A DNA stretch of 26,189 nucleotides, from positions 1 through 26,189 of the forward strand of contig CAZKXU010000046.1 in assembly GCA_964556665.1 (NCBI GenBank), read 5' to 3'. Position numbers and translations under genes: made by a program. The stretch is from CAZKXU01 sp964556665. GTDB lineage: Bacteria > Bdellovibrionota_C > UBA2361 > CAZKXU01. Positions 1-8,680 of the stretch are shown here, piece after piece (within the stretch, counting starts at the first letter, position 1; each line of letters opens with the position of its first letter). The notes below the pieces were generated by a model. It ran no database searches and was not told the DNA's origin. It saw nothing but the letters and a program-made list of their open reading frames with translations.

Positions 1-50
1 GGCAACGATGTGATGCTAGACGTGAAAAAACTTATTTGGAGGAGCACTAG
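1..50. repeat. Terminal inverted repeat, left copy
   Basis: These 50 bases are an exact reverse complement of 26139-26188, checked base by base. The match stops at 51, where this end reads gttaag and the other end reads ctactt. No coding or hairpin structure explains it. The simplest reading is a dispersed repeat at which the assembly of this contig stopped, with the 50 bases being the overlap kept at each end. A true terminal inverted repeat of an element is possible but has no transposase or telomere gene to support it. Confidence 0.9.
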
Positions 51-152
51 GTTAAGTGCCTAGTCAGGAATGAAATATGTTCACTTATATAGTGAGTGAG
101 GAGATATCCCTACGATACTTTCTCAGATGCTATAATCTATTATACTTAAGCA

Positions 153-183
153 CAAAAAAGAGGGAGGCGCTCAAGCGCCTCCC
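153..183 (-). terminator. Intrinsic terminator of the secreted hydrolase gene
   Basis: Read on the minus strand this is a perfect 9-bp G+C-rich stem, GGGAGGCGC pairing with GCGCCTCCC around a TTGA loop (162-183), followed by a T-rich run (plus-strand a-tract 154-159). It begins about 25 bases after the stop codon of the minus-strand gene ending at 209. This is the classical rho-independent layout and the clearest terminator in the window. Confidence 0.9.
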
Positions 184-208
184 TAGTTTAAATACACTCA
201 ACTAATTA

Positions 209-1756
209 CTAGTATGGCTTAATCCAAGTAGGATTGGTTTGACCAGCAACGTCGAAATCTTTTAAGAAGTCGACTAACTTATCCTGATGACATACTCCAT
301 ACGTTGTACAATTTTGCGGGCTTCCGCTAATTACATGGGCAAGACTGTTTGCTACCCTTGTAAAGCGCACCTTATCACTAACATCTTCAGTTGTGCCATC
401 AGCTGCTGCAACGTTGCTGAACGGGCGCCAGATGTAGTCACAGTTGTTAGTTTCAGCCCCGACTAATCCTGGATCAACCGCTACTCCACCTGCACATACA
501 TGGTCACCCTCAGCTGTGATGCCATGAATTGGAATGCCAAGTTTGTCAGCCGCTGCCTGAACTTCAATATTAAGTGCGTTGTTAGTAGCGATTTCGCCAC
601 GTCTCTCTATCAATTTCTCATAGAGAAAATAGCTGGCTAATGGATCGTTTGGATCAGGTGGAAAGTATTGAACAGCGGGTGTTACAGCATTGTTCCACAT
701 GTGAAACATCTCCCTGAGCCTTTGGTTTCTCACGCCAGAGTCAAAAATTAAGCCGTTTAGTTTGGCGCCCATCTGAAGCTTGGTTGCAAGTGTCAGATTG
801 TAGACTGTATTACTACCCGAGCTACCACCCATCGCAAAGATTCGACCAACCTGTATCGGTGCATCAATGCTACCGGCTGATTTGGTCTTATGATCGCTCC
901 CATATTTTACAAATTCAAGAGCTGATAGATTAGCAGAAAGTCCTTCGAGTATGTTTGGCGAATTGTTTGGATCAGTTTTGGTTGAGTTTCCACCGCCAAA
1001 ATCATGATCGCACTGGGTAAGGTAAAGCACTCTACCACCGCTATCAATGAATGTACGCATGACGTTTATTTGGTTTACATCCTGTGGATTTGCTGTCAAC
1101 CCTATTTCATAACCGCCCTCTATTACACCCATGGCTCCATCACCTTTTGCAGTGTAAATAGGTGGTGTAGCGGGCACATCGTCCGTTCCTATAGTCCATT
1201 TGTTGCTTGTATTCTTTAATAGCCCCTCACTGCCACCGACGTATTCTTTTGTGTTATTAATAATGTCATAATAACCACCACCTATACCCGGGGATGTAAT
1301 AAGAAGAGATTTAGCAGTGCCTGGTGTGCTGTCTGTATAAAATAGAAAAAACTTAAAATCTCCACCGTCTTGATTGCCGTTAGCGTCAACCGATCCGCAT
1401 TTGAAATTTGGATTTGTATATTCCTTGTAGCTAATAGTTTTCTGAAGGTAGGTATTCCCCCCACCCCCACCCCCACCTCCACCACCGCCCATACCACCAC
1501 CACTACCGCCAGTAGGGGTAGGTGTAGGGGTTGCAATGTAGTCCACAACGAATGTTCCTGAGCCTGTTTCGGCTATGCCAGAAACCTTGATCTGTGAATT
1601 ATGCCAAGTCGGAGTTGGTGTTGGTGTAGGCGTTGCTGGTATCGGCGTTCCACTTCCACCTCCGCCACCGCCTGATATTTGTGCAGTTGCGATTATTGGT
1701 GCCATTGCTACGCTTGCTAGTAGCAATGCCCATTTATATATATATTTGAATTTCAT
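209..1756 (-). CDS. Secreted alpha/beta-hydrolase-like protein with Gly and Pro-Thr linkers
   Basis: This is a 515-residue exported protein, probably a serine esterase or hydrolase of unknown substrate. Residues 1-25 form a Sec signal peptide (KYIYKWALLLASVAMAP, cleavage near ATA-Q). Residues 29-101 are low complexity: a Gly6 run, PT repeats at 42-50 and 77-82, and a Gly-rich stretch at 83-100. The rest is one globular domain. It contains GGSSG at 310-314, which fits the GxSxG nucleophile elbow with Ser312. H490 lies in CHQDKLVDFL near the C-terminus, where the catalytic His of this fold usually sits. E416 or D418 could be the acid. C483 and C489 could form a disulfide. The start is supported by AGGGG about nine bases upstream. 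The hydrolase call rests on motif order only; the precise family is not recognised. Confidence 0.7.
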   Translation of the reverse strand: MKFKYIYKWALLLASVAMAPIIATAQISGGGGGGSGTPIPATPTPTPTPTWHNSQIKVSGIAETGSGTFVVDYIATPTPTPTGGSGGGMGGGGGGGGGGGNTYLQKTISYKEYTNPNFKCGSVDANGNQDGGDFKFFLFYTDSTPGTAKSLLITSPGIGGGYYDIINNTKEYVGGSEGLLKNTSNKWTIGTDDVPATPPIYTAKGDGAMGVIEGGYEIGLTANPQDVNQINVMRTFIDSGGRVLYLTQCDHDFGGGNSTKTDPNNSPNILEGLSANLSALEFVKYGSDHKTKSAGSIDAPIQVGRIFAMGGSSGSNTVYNLTLATKLQMGAKLNGLIFDSGVRNQRLREMFHMWNNAVTPAVQYFPPDPNDPLASYFLYEKLIERRGEIATNNALNIEVQAAADKLGIPIHGITAEGDHVCAGGVAVDPGLVGAETNNCDYIWRPFSNVAAADGTTEDVSDKVRFTRVANSLAHVISGSPQNCTTYGVCHQDKLVDFLKDFDVAGQTNPTWIKPY

Positions 1757-1829
1757 TTTTGATAACCCCTAAATAATTAAATCATAGGCACTACTACTAT
1801 CACCCTACTCGTTTACTTCGTAATTGTGC

Positions 1830-1858
1830 GTAATAGTCTAAAGGCTCTGCAGATACAA
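1830..1858 (-). promoter_or_regulatory. Candidate sigma70-type promoter for the secreted hydrolase
   Basis: On the minus strand TTGTAT and TATTAC are separated by exactly 17 bases. Each matches four of six consensus positions. Transcription would start about 65 bases upstream of the ATG at 1756. This is a consensus match only, with modest strength. Confidence 0.3.
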
Positions 1859-1962
1859 AGTGTTGAATAACTCAGAAAATTAGTATATTTACTAGTGAGT
1901 CTAGGTGGCTTTTGTAGTGCTGGTAAGTGGATTGCGTAGGATACTACGACTAGGCACTGTAG

Positions 1963-1990
1963 TAAGATAAGTCGATAATACCTTATCTTA
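1963..1990. repeat. 9-bp inverted repeat (possible operator)
   Basis: TAAGATAAG at 1963-1971 pairs perfectly with CTTATCTTA at 1982-1990 across a 10-base spacer. It lies about 70 bases upstream of the glycosyltransferase start. No T-tract follows, so a protein-binding site is as likely as an RNA hairpin. Confidence 0.4.
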
Positions 1991-2059
1991 TAGAGCACTT
2001 GGTTTTAATCAATAGTTAATTTGTATCCTGGATTTAGTAATTTCTGCTAAGATTCTACA

Positions 2060-3643
2060 ATGAGCCTTTCCTCCAAACAGGCAGATCTGCTTTTAGTTTT
2101 TAGCGTAGTAATTCTAAACCTGCTTTCGATCTTACCGATGTTGGCGGCTGATGCTGCTACAGTAGACCTTGGCGAAACTATCTATAACTCAAGACAGATT
2201 CTATCAGGTAAAGTTCCGTATCTTGAGATCGTATCCCACCATTTTATGGGATATCTATTTCTATTCGTCCTGCTAAGTTTTTTTATGAATCTTACCCCCG
2301 CAGTACTATGGGGTGTCTGTATATTGTTTAATTTACTGAATGCACTCCTGATTTTTAAAACAGTTATGTTAATTGCTGATCGGCGTGCCGCAATTGTAGG
2401 CGCACTTATTACCGTTACTCTCGGTTGGTTTTGGGGGTGGCATGGCATGACCTTCAATCTTCAATCCTATCTATTGCCGTTTCTAAATGCTACAATATAT
2501 CTTCTCGTACGGGCATGCCAGTTCTCATCAAGAAAAAGTATTAGCGCCGCGGCATTTCTACTTGGTCTGTTGTTATTAATGGATCAACGTATAGTTGTGT
2601 TTACCCCATTACTACTAGTGCCGCTTTTTGGAGGTCTAGGCATTTGGCAGATCGGTAGAAAACTTTTAGCACTTACCCCATTTTTCCTATTACCTATGAC
2701 ATGCCTAATCTTACTATGGCAGCTTGGAGCAATGCAGGAATTTTTTGAGCAAACCATCCTTGCCCCTTTGTATGCTAGAAACTGCAGGAATCCGTATACA
2801 GCAGAGATGTTAAGTAATCTCTTCTCATGGGGCATTGCATCTGAAAGGTCGGCCGTCATTCTCTCCAGCATCGGTTTAGTTTTAATAGCTATATACGAGC
2901 AGCGTAGCTGGATTAAGGCATTAGTGTTTATAGGAACACTTTCTGCGCTTATATACACCGCACTTGGCGGACGTGATTATCCAAATTATCTACTTTTACT
3001 TGCTCCAACAAGTTTGCTTTCGATTGCTCTCCTAGACCGCATAATACGGGTTCGATTTGAGATATTAGCGCAGCTTTTCTCATTAGTGCTAGGCCTCCTA
3101 ATATTAAACGCCTCCTCGATATCCTTGAAGTATTATCTGCAGCATGGTCGCTTTACATATCCGTTTGATAATCGCGCCATCAAAGAAAGCGCCCAGTTTT
3201 TGAACGCTAGACTTAAGCCTGAAGAAAAAATCCTTGTCTGGGGCTATGCCCCTTCAATCTATAACCTGACAGGTACATTTTCACCTTTTAGAGATGTAGG
3301 TTTAGGTTCTGTTACAGGCACCAACTTTTTCTCCTATGACTCAAAAGATCAGTGTTATGATCAAAAGATGGTGGATGAATTAAAGTTGTTATTAAATAAC
3401 GAGCCACCTACGTTTTTTGTGCGAGTTGAAAGTACAGGCAAAAAATGTGAGGAGGTTATGGAAATTTGTCCACCTGCCTACACTGACTTTAGTAGAACAT
3501 TTGCCTTACTTAATTATGATTATGAGCGAGTTAGTCATCTGCGGTTTATTAAAGAGAGGATAGGTGCCTCTTATAAACTAGAGACCAGTTTTGAGACTGC
3601 TCTAGAAAAAGTTACAATTTTTAAATTGATCATTAGTAACTGA
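2060..3643 (+). CDS. GT-C fold membrane glycosyltransferase (GT39/PMT-like)
   Basis: This 527-residue protein has about ten hydrophobic segments and a soluble C-terminal part. It resembles polyprenyl-phosphate-sugar-dependent GT-C enzymes (PMT/ArnT group). Residues 31-70 form the first periplasmic loop, with acidic D36 and E39 and a segment reading NSRQILSGKVPYLEIVSHH. That is the usual 'acidic residue, then G-x-x-P-Y, then His' pattern of the family. After the membrane region, ILVWGYAPSIYNLTG (about residues 393-407) matches the C-terminal part of many bacterial GT39-like proteins. The expected job is transfer of a sugar from a lipid carrier to an envelope acceptor at the outer face of the inner membrane. 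No Shine-Dalgarno sequence is visible before the ATG. Its stop (TGA) is followed after two bases by the ATG of the next gene, so the two are almost certainly co-transcribed. Donor and acceptor cannot be told from sequence. Confidence 0.8.
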   Translation: MSLSSKQADLLLVFSVVILNLLSILPMLAADAATVDLGETIYNSRQILSGKVPYLEIVSHHFMGYLFLFVLLSFFMNLTPAVLWGVCILFNLLNALLIFKTVMLIADRRAAIVGALITVTLGWFWGWHGMTFNLQSYLLPFLNATIYLLVRACQFSSRKSISAAAFLLGLLLLMDQRIVVFTPLLLVPLFGGLGIWQIGRKLLALTPFFLLPMTCLILLWQLGAMQEFFEQTILAPLYARNCRNPYTAEMLSNLFSWGIASERSAVILSSIGLVLIAIYEQRSWIKALVFIGTLSALIYTALGGRDYPNYLLLLAPTSLLSIALLDRIIRVRFEILAQLFSLVLGLLILNASSISLKYYLQHGRFTYPFDNRAIKESAQFLNARLKPEEKILVWGYAPSIYNLTGTFSPFRDVGLGSVTGTNFFSYDSKDQCYDQKMVDELKLLLNNEPPTFFVRVESTGKKCEEVMEICPPAYTDFSRTFALLNYDYERVSHLRFIKERIGASYKLETSFETALEKVTIFKLIISN

Positions 3644-3645
3644 TA

Positions 3646-5676
3646 ATGAAGTTAATTAGAGGAGACCTATATCTATTTCCGGCATTTATATGGCTCTTTC
3701 CTTCAATTTTGCCGTACATATTGCATAATCTTCTATATGAAGACATCTTAGGTACGGCACATGCCCCGTCGTTGTCGATTAAGCTGTTCGCAATAATACA
3801 GATCATACTTGCGATCATGATTGAGTATGGACTTTTTATCTTAGTTACTCTGGCTATTGCGAGGTATTCAAAAAAGATTGCTCAGAAGCTACTGATTATT
3901 TCATTTGGCCTACTTTCCTCAGCCTACATGCTCTTTCTCTTATTAAGCTGGGCTAAGTATTTTCGTTACGGGACGATGCTCTTTCCTACAGATATTACGT
4001 TTATAACTTATCTCTTTGAACGAGTTACATTCGAACAGTACCTCTCCACCTCTGACCTTTTTTCTCTTGCAATCATAGGGAGTATCGTTCTCTTAATGAT
4101 TTTTAAACAGGTTTATAGCATTAAGGATAATGCTAATAAATTTAATTTTCATGCCCTGTTATATGGAAGTACGCTAGCCCTAATCTCACAACTTGTAATA
4201 GCTGTGGGAGCCTCTTTCTCATTTTCAACTGAGTCAATCTCTAAATTAGCCCAGTATATGGCGTACAACACCATTCCACAGGGGCCCATATTGTCCGGGG
4301 CTCTCTACGCCTCAGTTTTGCGGACATATACTGTAGTAGATTTGCCGCCAAATCCTTACACACCTTACCAGCTGCCAACAGATATTCGACCTACTACCAA
4401 TGTCATCATTATTGCAGTTGAAGCGCTTAGATATGATGCTGTTTTCGAAAGTAATGAGTTTTCAAGCGCAATGCCCTTTATAAGGAAAATTGCAGATAGT
4501 GGTGTCTCATTTTCAAATGCCTACGCACAGGCGACTGACACGGAGTATTCACTAGCCACAATATTATCTGGATTATATCCCTTAAAATATCCTGTTCGTA
4601 GGCGTGAGAGATCGATTGATTATCCAAGCTTAAGTCTACCAAGTTTATTTAAGAGGATTGGGCATAAAACCGCAATGTTTACAGTATTTGACTGGGCAAA
4701 TATGCGCAAAAATGCTGAGCAAGGAGGCTTTGATCTTTATTCCGATCCAACTGTCGATGGTGGCGGTTACGCTGTTGAAAAGGCTTTGAGTTTGCAGCGC
4801 AGCAGGAATGGAAAGGACAGCAGGGTAGATCGACAGGAGGTAGTCGCAAGACTTGATCAGGAGAATATTAGAAGATTAATAGAGTGGGCAAAATTAGAGG
4901 AGAATACTCCGTTTTTTGCGATGTTATATATGTATGACTCCCATTTCCCCTATACCATCCCAAGCGCCGAGTATTCGCCCTTAAAGCAAGAAAGTGCCAC
5001 CTATTTTTTCCCGCCAGAAATGGCAGCCTATTATAAAGAGCAGTATTTGGCTGCGTTAAAGGTCGTAGATCAACGTATAGAGCAGCTATTTGAAAAACTG
5101 AATGAGCTAAATCTTCTTACAGATACTATTATTGTGATAACTGGTGATCATGGTGAACAGTTCTATGAACATGGTGGTTGTTTACATGTTGGTCAGCTAC
5201 ATCAGGAGGTACTTCATGTTCCGCTCATTTTTTCAGGGATACCTAAAGAGTGTAAGCTCGAAGCAGATAAATTGGCAGGCCACATTGATATAGCGCCTAC
5301 TTTGCTCCGTGCTCTTGGGTTACAGGCTTATCAAGGTTATCAAGGAATAGATCTCTGCAGAGAGAATGAGACTACCAGGGTTTTGTTTTCATCTAGTCAG
5401 GCACTTACAGATGAAGATGCGCTTTATTGGAGTAACTATAAATATGTTCGAAACTATCGCGGAGGCGGTGAGCGTCTGTTCGATCTGAAAGCTGATCCTG
5501 CGGAGCAAAACAATTTAATAGAACTGCATGAGTCTCAACTCATCAAACAATTTAGAGAGACTCTCTACCACTTTCGCAGCGCACAGTTTAGTTACTATGC
5601 ATTGGATTCTAAAATAAGAAAGGAGAATTTCCCTGCTAAGTTTCCTACTGGGACCGCGGAGCTCCAGCTCCGCTAG
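3646..5676 (+). CDS. LtaS/sulfatase-fold membrane phosphotransferase
   Basis: This 676-residue protein has about five N-terminal membrane segments (residues 1-195) followed by an alkaline-phosphatase/sulfatase-superfamily domain outside the membrane. Metal-site motifs are VEALRYD (258-264, E259) and GDHGE (500-504), followed by H-x-x-Q-L-H-Q-E-V-L-H-V-P (514-526). T299 in ATDTEYS takes the position of the sulfatase Cys nucleophile, ten residues before SG (308-309). A Thr there is typical of LtaS, OpgB and phosphoethanolamine transferases rather than true sulfatases. The likely reaction is transfer of a phosphoglycerol or similar head group from a phospholipid to an envelope glycan. It follows the GT-C gene by two bases (TGA-ta-ATG) and depends on translational coupling, because no ribosome-binding site is seen. 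The last nine residues (668-676) and the stop context come from an inverted repeat, so the original C-terminus has been replaced. Confidence 0.85.
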   Translation: MKLIRGDLYLFPAFIWLFPSILPYILHNLLYEDILGTAHAPSLSIKLFAIIQIILAIMIEYGLFILVTLAIARYSKKIAQKLLIISFGLLSSAYMLFLLLSWAKYFRYGTMLFPTDITFITYLFERVTFEQYLSTSDLFSLAIIGSIVLLMIFKQVYSIKDNANKFNFHALLYGSTLALISQLVIAVGASFSFSTESISKLAQYMAYNTIPQGPILSGALYASVLRTYTVVDLPPNPYTPYQLPTDIRPTTNVIIIAVEALRYDAVFESNEFSSAMPFIRKIADSGVSFSNAYAQATDTEYSLATILSGLYPLKYPVRRRERSIDYPSLSLPSLFKRIGHKTAMFTVFDWANMRKNAEQGGFDLYSDPTVDGGGYAVEKALSLQRSRNGKDSRVDRQEVVARLDQENIRRLIEWAKLEENTPFFAMLYMYDSHFPYTIPSAEYSPLKQESATYFFPPEMAAYYKEQYLAALKVVDQRIEQLFEKLNELNLLTDTIIVITGDHGEQFYEHGGCLHVGQLHQEVLHVPLIFSGIPKECKLEADKLAGHIDIAPTLLRALGLQAYQGYQGIDLCRENETTRVLFSSSQALTDEDALYWSNYKYVRNYRGGGERLFDLKADPAEQNNLIELHESQLIKQFRETLYHFRSAQFSYYALDSKIRKENFPAKFPTGTAELQLR

Positions 5677-5727
5677 TTATCGAATAACAACCCATACAAA
5701 GCGGAGCTGGAGCTCCGCGGTCCCAGT
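5647..5727. repeat. REP-like inverted repeat, 27-bp perfect arms, fused to a gene end
   Basis: Arms 5647-5673 and 5701-5727 are perfect reverse complements around a 27-base spacer. Each arm also holds its own palindrome, gcggagct-NN-agctccgc, so nested hairpins are possible. The left arm encodes the last nine codons of the LtaS-like gene, and the TAG stop is the first spacer triplet. The element lies between convergent genes and may stop transcription both ways, though no T-tract follows. It resembles the G+C-rich palindromes linked to RAYT transposases; no RAYT gene is in the window. Confidence 0.92.
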
Positions 5728-5757
5728 TAACAAAACTATATTTTATAGAAAGGCTTC

Positions 5758-7236
5758 CTATCGTCGAGGTCCGCTACGCTTCGGATGATGCCGTTCATCC
5801 CTGCCTCGTCTATTCCTATTTCCATAGTCACGCCTGCCTGGACCGCTGCTTCTATGTTTGCTGCGAGGGTGGCGATCTCTATGTTCGGTTTGCTGTTCCT
5901 CTTCTGGGCGAGCAGTGCGTTCCATAACCGGGCGACCGGAATCCGCAAATACTTCTGGGTAGATCATACTAAGAAACCGTCCGGCCAGCTCTTCTGTCGC
6001 CATCTCTGAAACCAGCTTCTTCCAATTAGGATCCATGATCTCGATTGCTCTTGTAAAATGCTTCTGCGCCAGCAGCTTGGTAAATGCTTGTCCCATCTTC
6101 TTTGCTCCTATCTCCTTACGAGACGGAGGCACTCCAGCTACGATACGACTACGGGTCATCTTCTCAATTTGGCCTAATAAGTATCGGTGCGATGGTGTAA
6201 CTAAGCTGATTGCTAATCCAGCTTTACCGCTTCGCGCTGTGCGCCCAATGCGGTGTACATAGTTATCAAGCTCACGTGGGATTGAATAGTTTATGACGTG
6301 CGTTAATTCCTTAACATCTAATCCACGCGCAGCCACATCTGTACAGATAAGAATCTTTACTTTCTTTGTACGGAACTGTGCCATCGTATTTTCCCGATCC
6401 TTCTGACTCATATCGCCGTGCAGACAGTCGGTTTGATATCCGTGCGCAGTCAGATAACGGTTAAGGTCTATTACTAATAATTTCGTTTGGCAAAATACTA
6501 ATCCATAAAAATCTTCGGCTGCATCGATTATTTTACAAACCATCGCTGGTTTATCGCTCTCCTGTGTCATGTAGTACGACTGAGCAACTGTGGATGAGAG
6601 CATCTCGCTTCGATTGACCTGTACCATTTTAGGCTTTCTTAGGTATTGGTCAGCTACTTTGCGTACACTTGGGCTCATAGTTGCTGAAAATAACCAGACA
6701 TTACTTGTTTCGCGCGGCGCGCTGTTCAGGATTTTTTCCATATCCTCGCGAAAGCCCATCGAGATCATCTCGTCAGCTTCATCCAACACGACAACTTTAA
6801 GTGCATCGAATTTTAATGTTCCACGCTCTAAGTGATCTATTAAGCGTCCTGGTGTACCTATTATTACCTGTGCACCCTGCTTTAAACCGCGTAGTTGATC
6901 CGCATAACCTGCACCGCCATAGATTGGCAGGGCTGTAACCCTTAGATTTTTACCTAGGATATTCATCTGTTCCGCTACCTGCATCGAGAGTTCCCGAGTA
7001 GGGCATAAAATTACCGCCTGTACAGTGCGAAGCTTTGGGTCAATCTTTTCAAGTATCGGAATACCAAATGCAGCGGTTTTCCCTGTGCCTGTCGCCGCTA
7101 GTCCTATAAAATCTGTTGGATTAGCTAGTAGTATGGGGAGAGTTTGAGCCTGAATTGGGCTTGGCTTGGTATATCCAAGATCGGCTATAGCCTTTGTCAG
7201 TGCATCACTAAGTTTCAGTTCATTAAATGTTTGCAT
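5758..7236 (-). CDS. DEAD-box ATP-dependent RNA helicase
   Basis: This is a 492-residue cytoplasmic helicase with all core motifs in order. The Q motif region is GYTKPSPIQ (21-29), motif I ATGTGKT (48-54), Ia PTREL (79-83), TPGR (128-131), DEAD (152-155), SAT (184-186), HGDMSQKDRE (273-282), DVAARGLD (300-307) and HRIGRTAR (328-335). A basic Arg/His-rich disordered tail of about 50 residues follows, as in DeaD/RhlE-type proteins that act in ribosome assembly and RNA turnover. It unwinds short RNA duplexes using ATP. The start fits the usual N-terminus (MQTFNELKLS), although no Shine-Dalgarno sequence precedes it. It is transcribed convergently to the LtaS-like gene and follows the pyruvyl transferase gene by about 80 bases, possibly as one unit. 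The exact DEAD-box subgroup is not assigned. Confidence 0.95.
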   Translation of the reverse strand: MQTFNELKLSDALTKAIADLGYTKPSPIQAQTLPILLANPTDFIGLAATGTGKTAAFGIPILEKIDPKLRTVQAVILCPTRELSMQVAEQMNILGKNLRVTALPIYGGAGYADQLRGLKQGAQVIIGTPGRLIDHLERGTLKFDALKVVVLDEADEMISMGFREDMEKILNSAPRETSNVWLFSATMSPSVRKVADQYLRKPKMVQVNRSEMLSSTVAQSYYMTQESDKPAMVCKIIDAAEDFYGLVFCQTKLLVIDLNRYLTAHGYQTDCLHGDMSQKDRENTMAQFRTKKVKILICTDVAARGLDVKELTHVINYSIPRELDNYVHRIGRTARSGKAGLAISLVTPSHRYLLGQIEKMTRSRIVAGVPPSRKEIGAKKMGQAFTKLLAQKHFTRAIEIMDPNWKKLVSEMATEELAGRFLSMIYPEVFADSGRPVMERTARPEEEQQTEHRDRHPRSKHRSSGPGRRDYGNRNRRGRDERHHPKRSGPRR

Positions 7237-7316
7237 CCGAGTAGGTTAGCACATTACATAGACTTATGCATGTTTTTGAGTGGAATAAATCGCTATAGTC
7301 TGAAATAACTTAGTCC

Positions 7317-8546
7317 TTATGCCGCGCACTTTGTAGCGCTGAATTCAGCTGCTATGATACTACGAATATCCTCCTCTCGACTGAGTGCAGCTACGATTTT
7401 AGCTGTATTATAAGCCTTTTTCTGCTGTAGCGGGATAGTTAGAGTAAGTCTTGATTTAAGTGAGGTGCGCTTTTCCCAGCCATCTATTATATGTTCGTAA
7501 AGAGATTGAGGATTGAAATTTTCAAAATCAAGAGTCAGGTCACCCATATCCAGAGTGTTTAAATAATGCCTTACTTTTGGTTGGTAGGTGATGCCTATAA
7601 CCGGTGTTAACATCGAAGAGGCAAGAATAATTGAATGTAAACGCATTCCAAAGAGTAGGGAGGTTCTACCTAGTACCGCTTTTACAACAGCATGGTTATT
7701 CTCGACATTGCTAAGCAGTGCCATCTTGCGAGGCGCAGCTATGCGCGCCATTAATTCCCGAGTAATGCCAACATCGTGATGTTGAGTGCTGACAAAAAGA
7801 GCAGATACTCCGATCTCTTTTAAGGCTCGATTTAGAGCTTCAGCATAGGTCTTTAAAAATCTTTCCTTACCCATCGATGGCTTACCGGATCCTGCCCAGG
7901 TATCGAGATAGGCATTAATGTTTATAGCGAGGATCTCCTCATTTTCAAACCCAAGTGCTTTCAGTATCTGCTCAGCAACTTTATCCTCTGCAGGCGGAGC
8001 AATAAGCGCAGAATCAGCAGCAACAACAATCCTATCTCTTTTAACACCAAGATCCTGTAGTACTGCTAATGAGCCTAAATCCCTTACTGAGATAAAGTCC
8101 ATCATTTCGGCCAACTCTTTTAACATGCTACGTCCTGGCGCAGTCTCGACCGGACCAGCAGTGACGTTAAAGAAAGCGGACTTTTTTCCACGCTTTTTTG
8201 CACGGGGAAGCATGAATGCCAGAGTCGACATGTAATTAAAGAGCGGATTGAAGAGTGAGCGATCAAAAAGAACTGCGTCAAAAATAAGGCTGAGATCGGT
8301 GCGCATAATAGAACGCCAAGTGGGAAGTCCCAACATCTTTAGAGATAAGCTCCATGGCATCATACTGATCGGTACTGTTCTGTTAGGATAGTTATTAAGG
8401 ATATAGCTTGGCCGAATCGTTGGAATTTCATAGGTAATTTTCCTTTGGCAAGCAGTATCTATAGAATCCATTATGCCTGCTATGAGCGCAGCGTCGCCTG
8501 CGTTTCTGCCGGAGGAGGAGCCAAGTAAGGTGATGGAATTAATCAT
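7317..8546 (-). CDS. Polysaccharide pyruvyl transferase family protein
   Basis: This 409-residue protein belongs to the CsaB/WcaK/AmsJ family, which adds ketal-linked pyruvate to cell-surface glycans from phosphoenolpyruvate. The N-terminal SSSGRNAGDAAL matches the family's G-x-x-N-x-G-D-x-A start motif. ISVRDLGSL in the middle is the usual 'S-x-R-D-x-x-S' signature. Towards the C-terminus FGMRLHSIILA followed by TPVIGITYQPKV is the family hallmark, including the R-L-H. An open frame extends upstream to 8639, but those 31 codons run through a palindromic repeat and look unlike the family. The ATG at 8546, giving MINSITLLGSSS, is the better start. No clear ribosome-binding site is seen there. 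Envelope genes nearby (GT-C and LtaS-like) suggest a shared polymer; the acceptor is unknown. Confidence 0.88.
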   Translation of the reverse strand: MINSITLLGSSSGRNAGDAALIAGIMDSIDTACQRKITYEIPTIRPSYILNNYPNRTVPISMMPWSLSLKMLGLPTWRSIMRTDLSLIFDAVLFDRSLFNPLFNYMSTLAFMLPRAKKRGKKSAFFNVTAGPVETAPGRSMLKELAEMMDFISVRDLGSLAVLQDLGVKRDRIVVAADSALIAPPAEDKVAEQILKALGFENEEILAININAYLDTWAGSGKPSMGKERFLKTYAEALNRALKEIGVSALFVSTQHHDVGITRELMARIAAPRKMALLSNVENNHAVVKAVLGRTSLLFGMRLHSIILASSMLTPVIGITYQPKVRHYLNTLDMGDLTLDFENFNPQSLYEHIIDGWEKRTSLKSRLTLTIPLQQKKAYNTAKIVAALSREEDIRSIIAAEFSATKCAA

Positions 8547-8595
8547 AATTAAGGTGTTATATTGCAATAGCTCAAAAACCACGGGCAAAATTGTA

Positions 8596-8639
8596 GGGGC
8601 AGATGGCAATCTGCCCCAGGTGCAAGCGACAGCTCGCAC
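8596..8639. repeat. Tandem hairpin element (GTAGGGGCAGAT family)
   Basis: Two adjacent hairpins are seen. The first is GGGGCAGAT (8596-8604) with ATCTGCCCC (8609-8617) and a 4-base loop, a perfect 9-bp stem. The second is 8620-8639, gtgcaagc pairing with gctcgcac with one mismatch. Weak flanking complementarity (aattgt at 8590-8595 with acaaatt at 8638-8644) could close both into one structure. The element lies in the divergent gap between the pyruvyl transferase and the metal-hydrolase-like gene. It looks like a dispersed intergenic palindrome rather than a gene-specific signal. Confidence 0.8.
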
Positions 8640-8680
8640 AAATTATGGGCTAATGAGCAGTTGCGTATAATAGCTTAAGT

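Larger units (their letters stand above)
1757..2059. other. Divergent intergenic region without a gene
   Basis: This A+T-rich gap separates the minus-strand hydrolase gene from the plus-strand glycosyltransferase gene and must hold both promoters. I see one reasonable minus-strand promoter (1830-1858) and one 9-bp inverted repeat (1963-1990). I see no RNA gene. The single short minus-strand open frame here has no ribosome-binding site or recognisable sequence. Confidence 0.7.

Noticed and set aside
1282..1772. Open frames in other frames over the Gly/Pro-Thr region of the secreted hydrolase
   Set aside because: They arise because the repetitive DNA lacks stop codons in several frames. They have no ribosome-binding site, and they give only low-complexity Val/Gly or Pro/Thr runs.
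1757..2059. Riboswitch or small RNA in the long divergent gap
   Set aside because: Only one simple inverted repeat is present, with no multi-stem pattern or T-tract that would support a structured RNA.
8547..8639. Longer N-terminus of the pyruvyl transferase-family protein
   Set aside because: The extra 31 codons pass through the GTAGGGGCAGAT hairpin and do not resemble the family, while the ATG at 8546 gives the usual family start.
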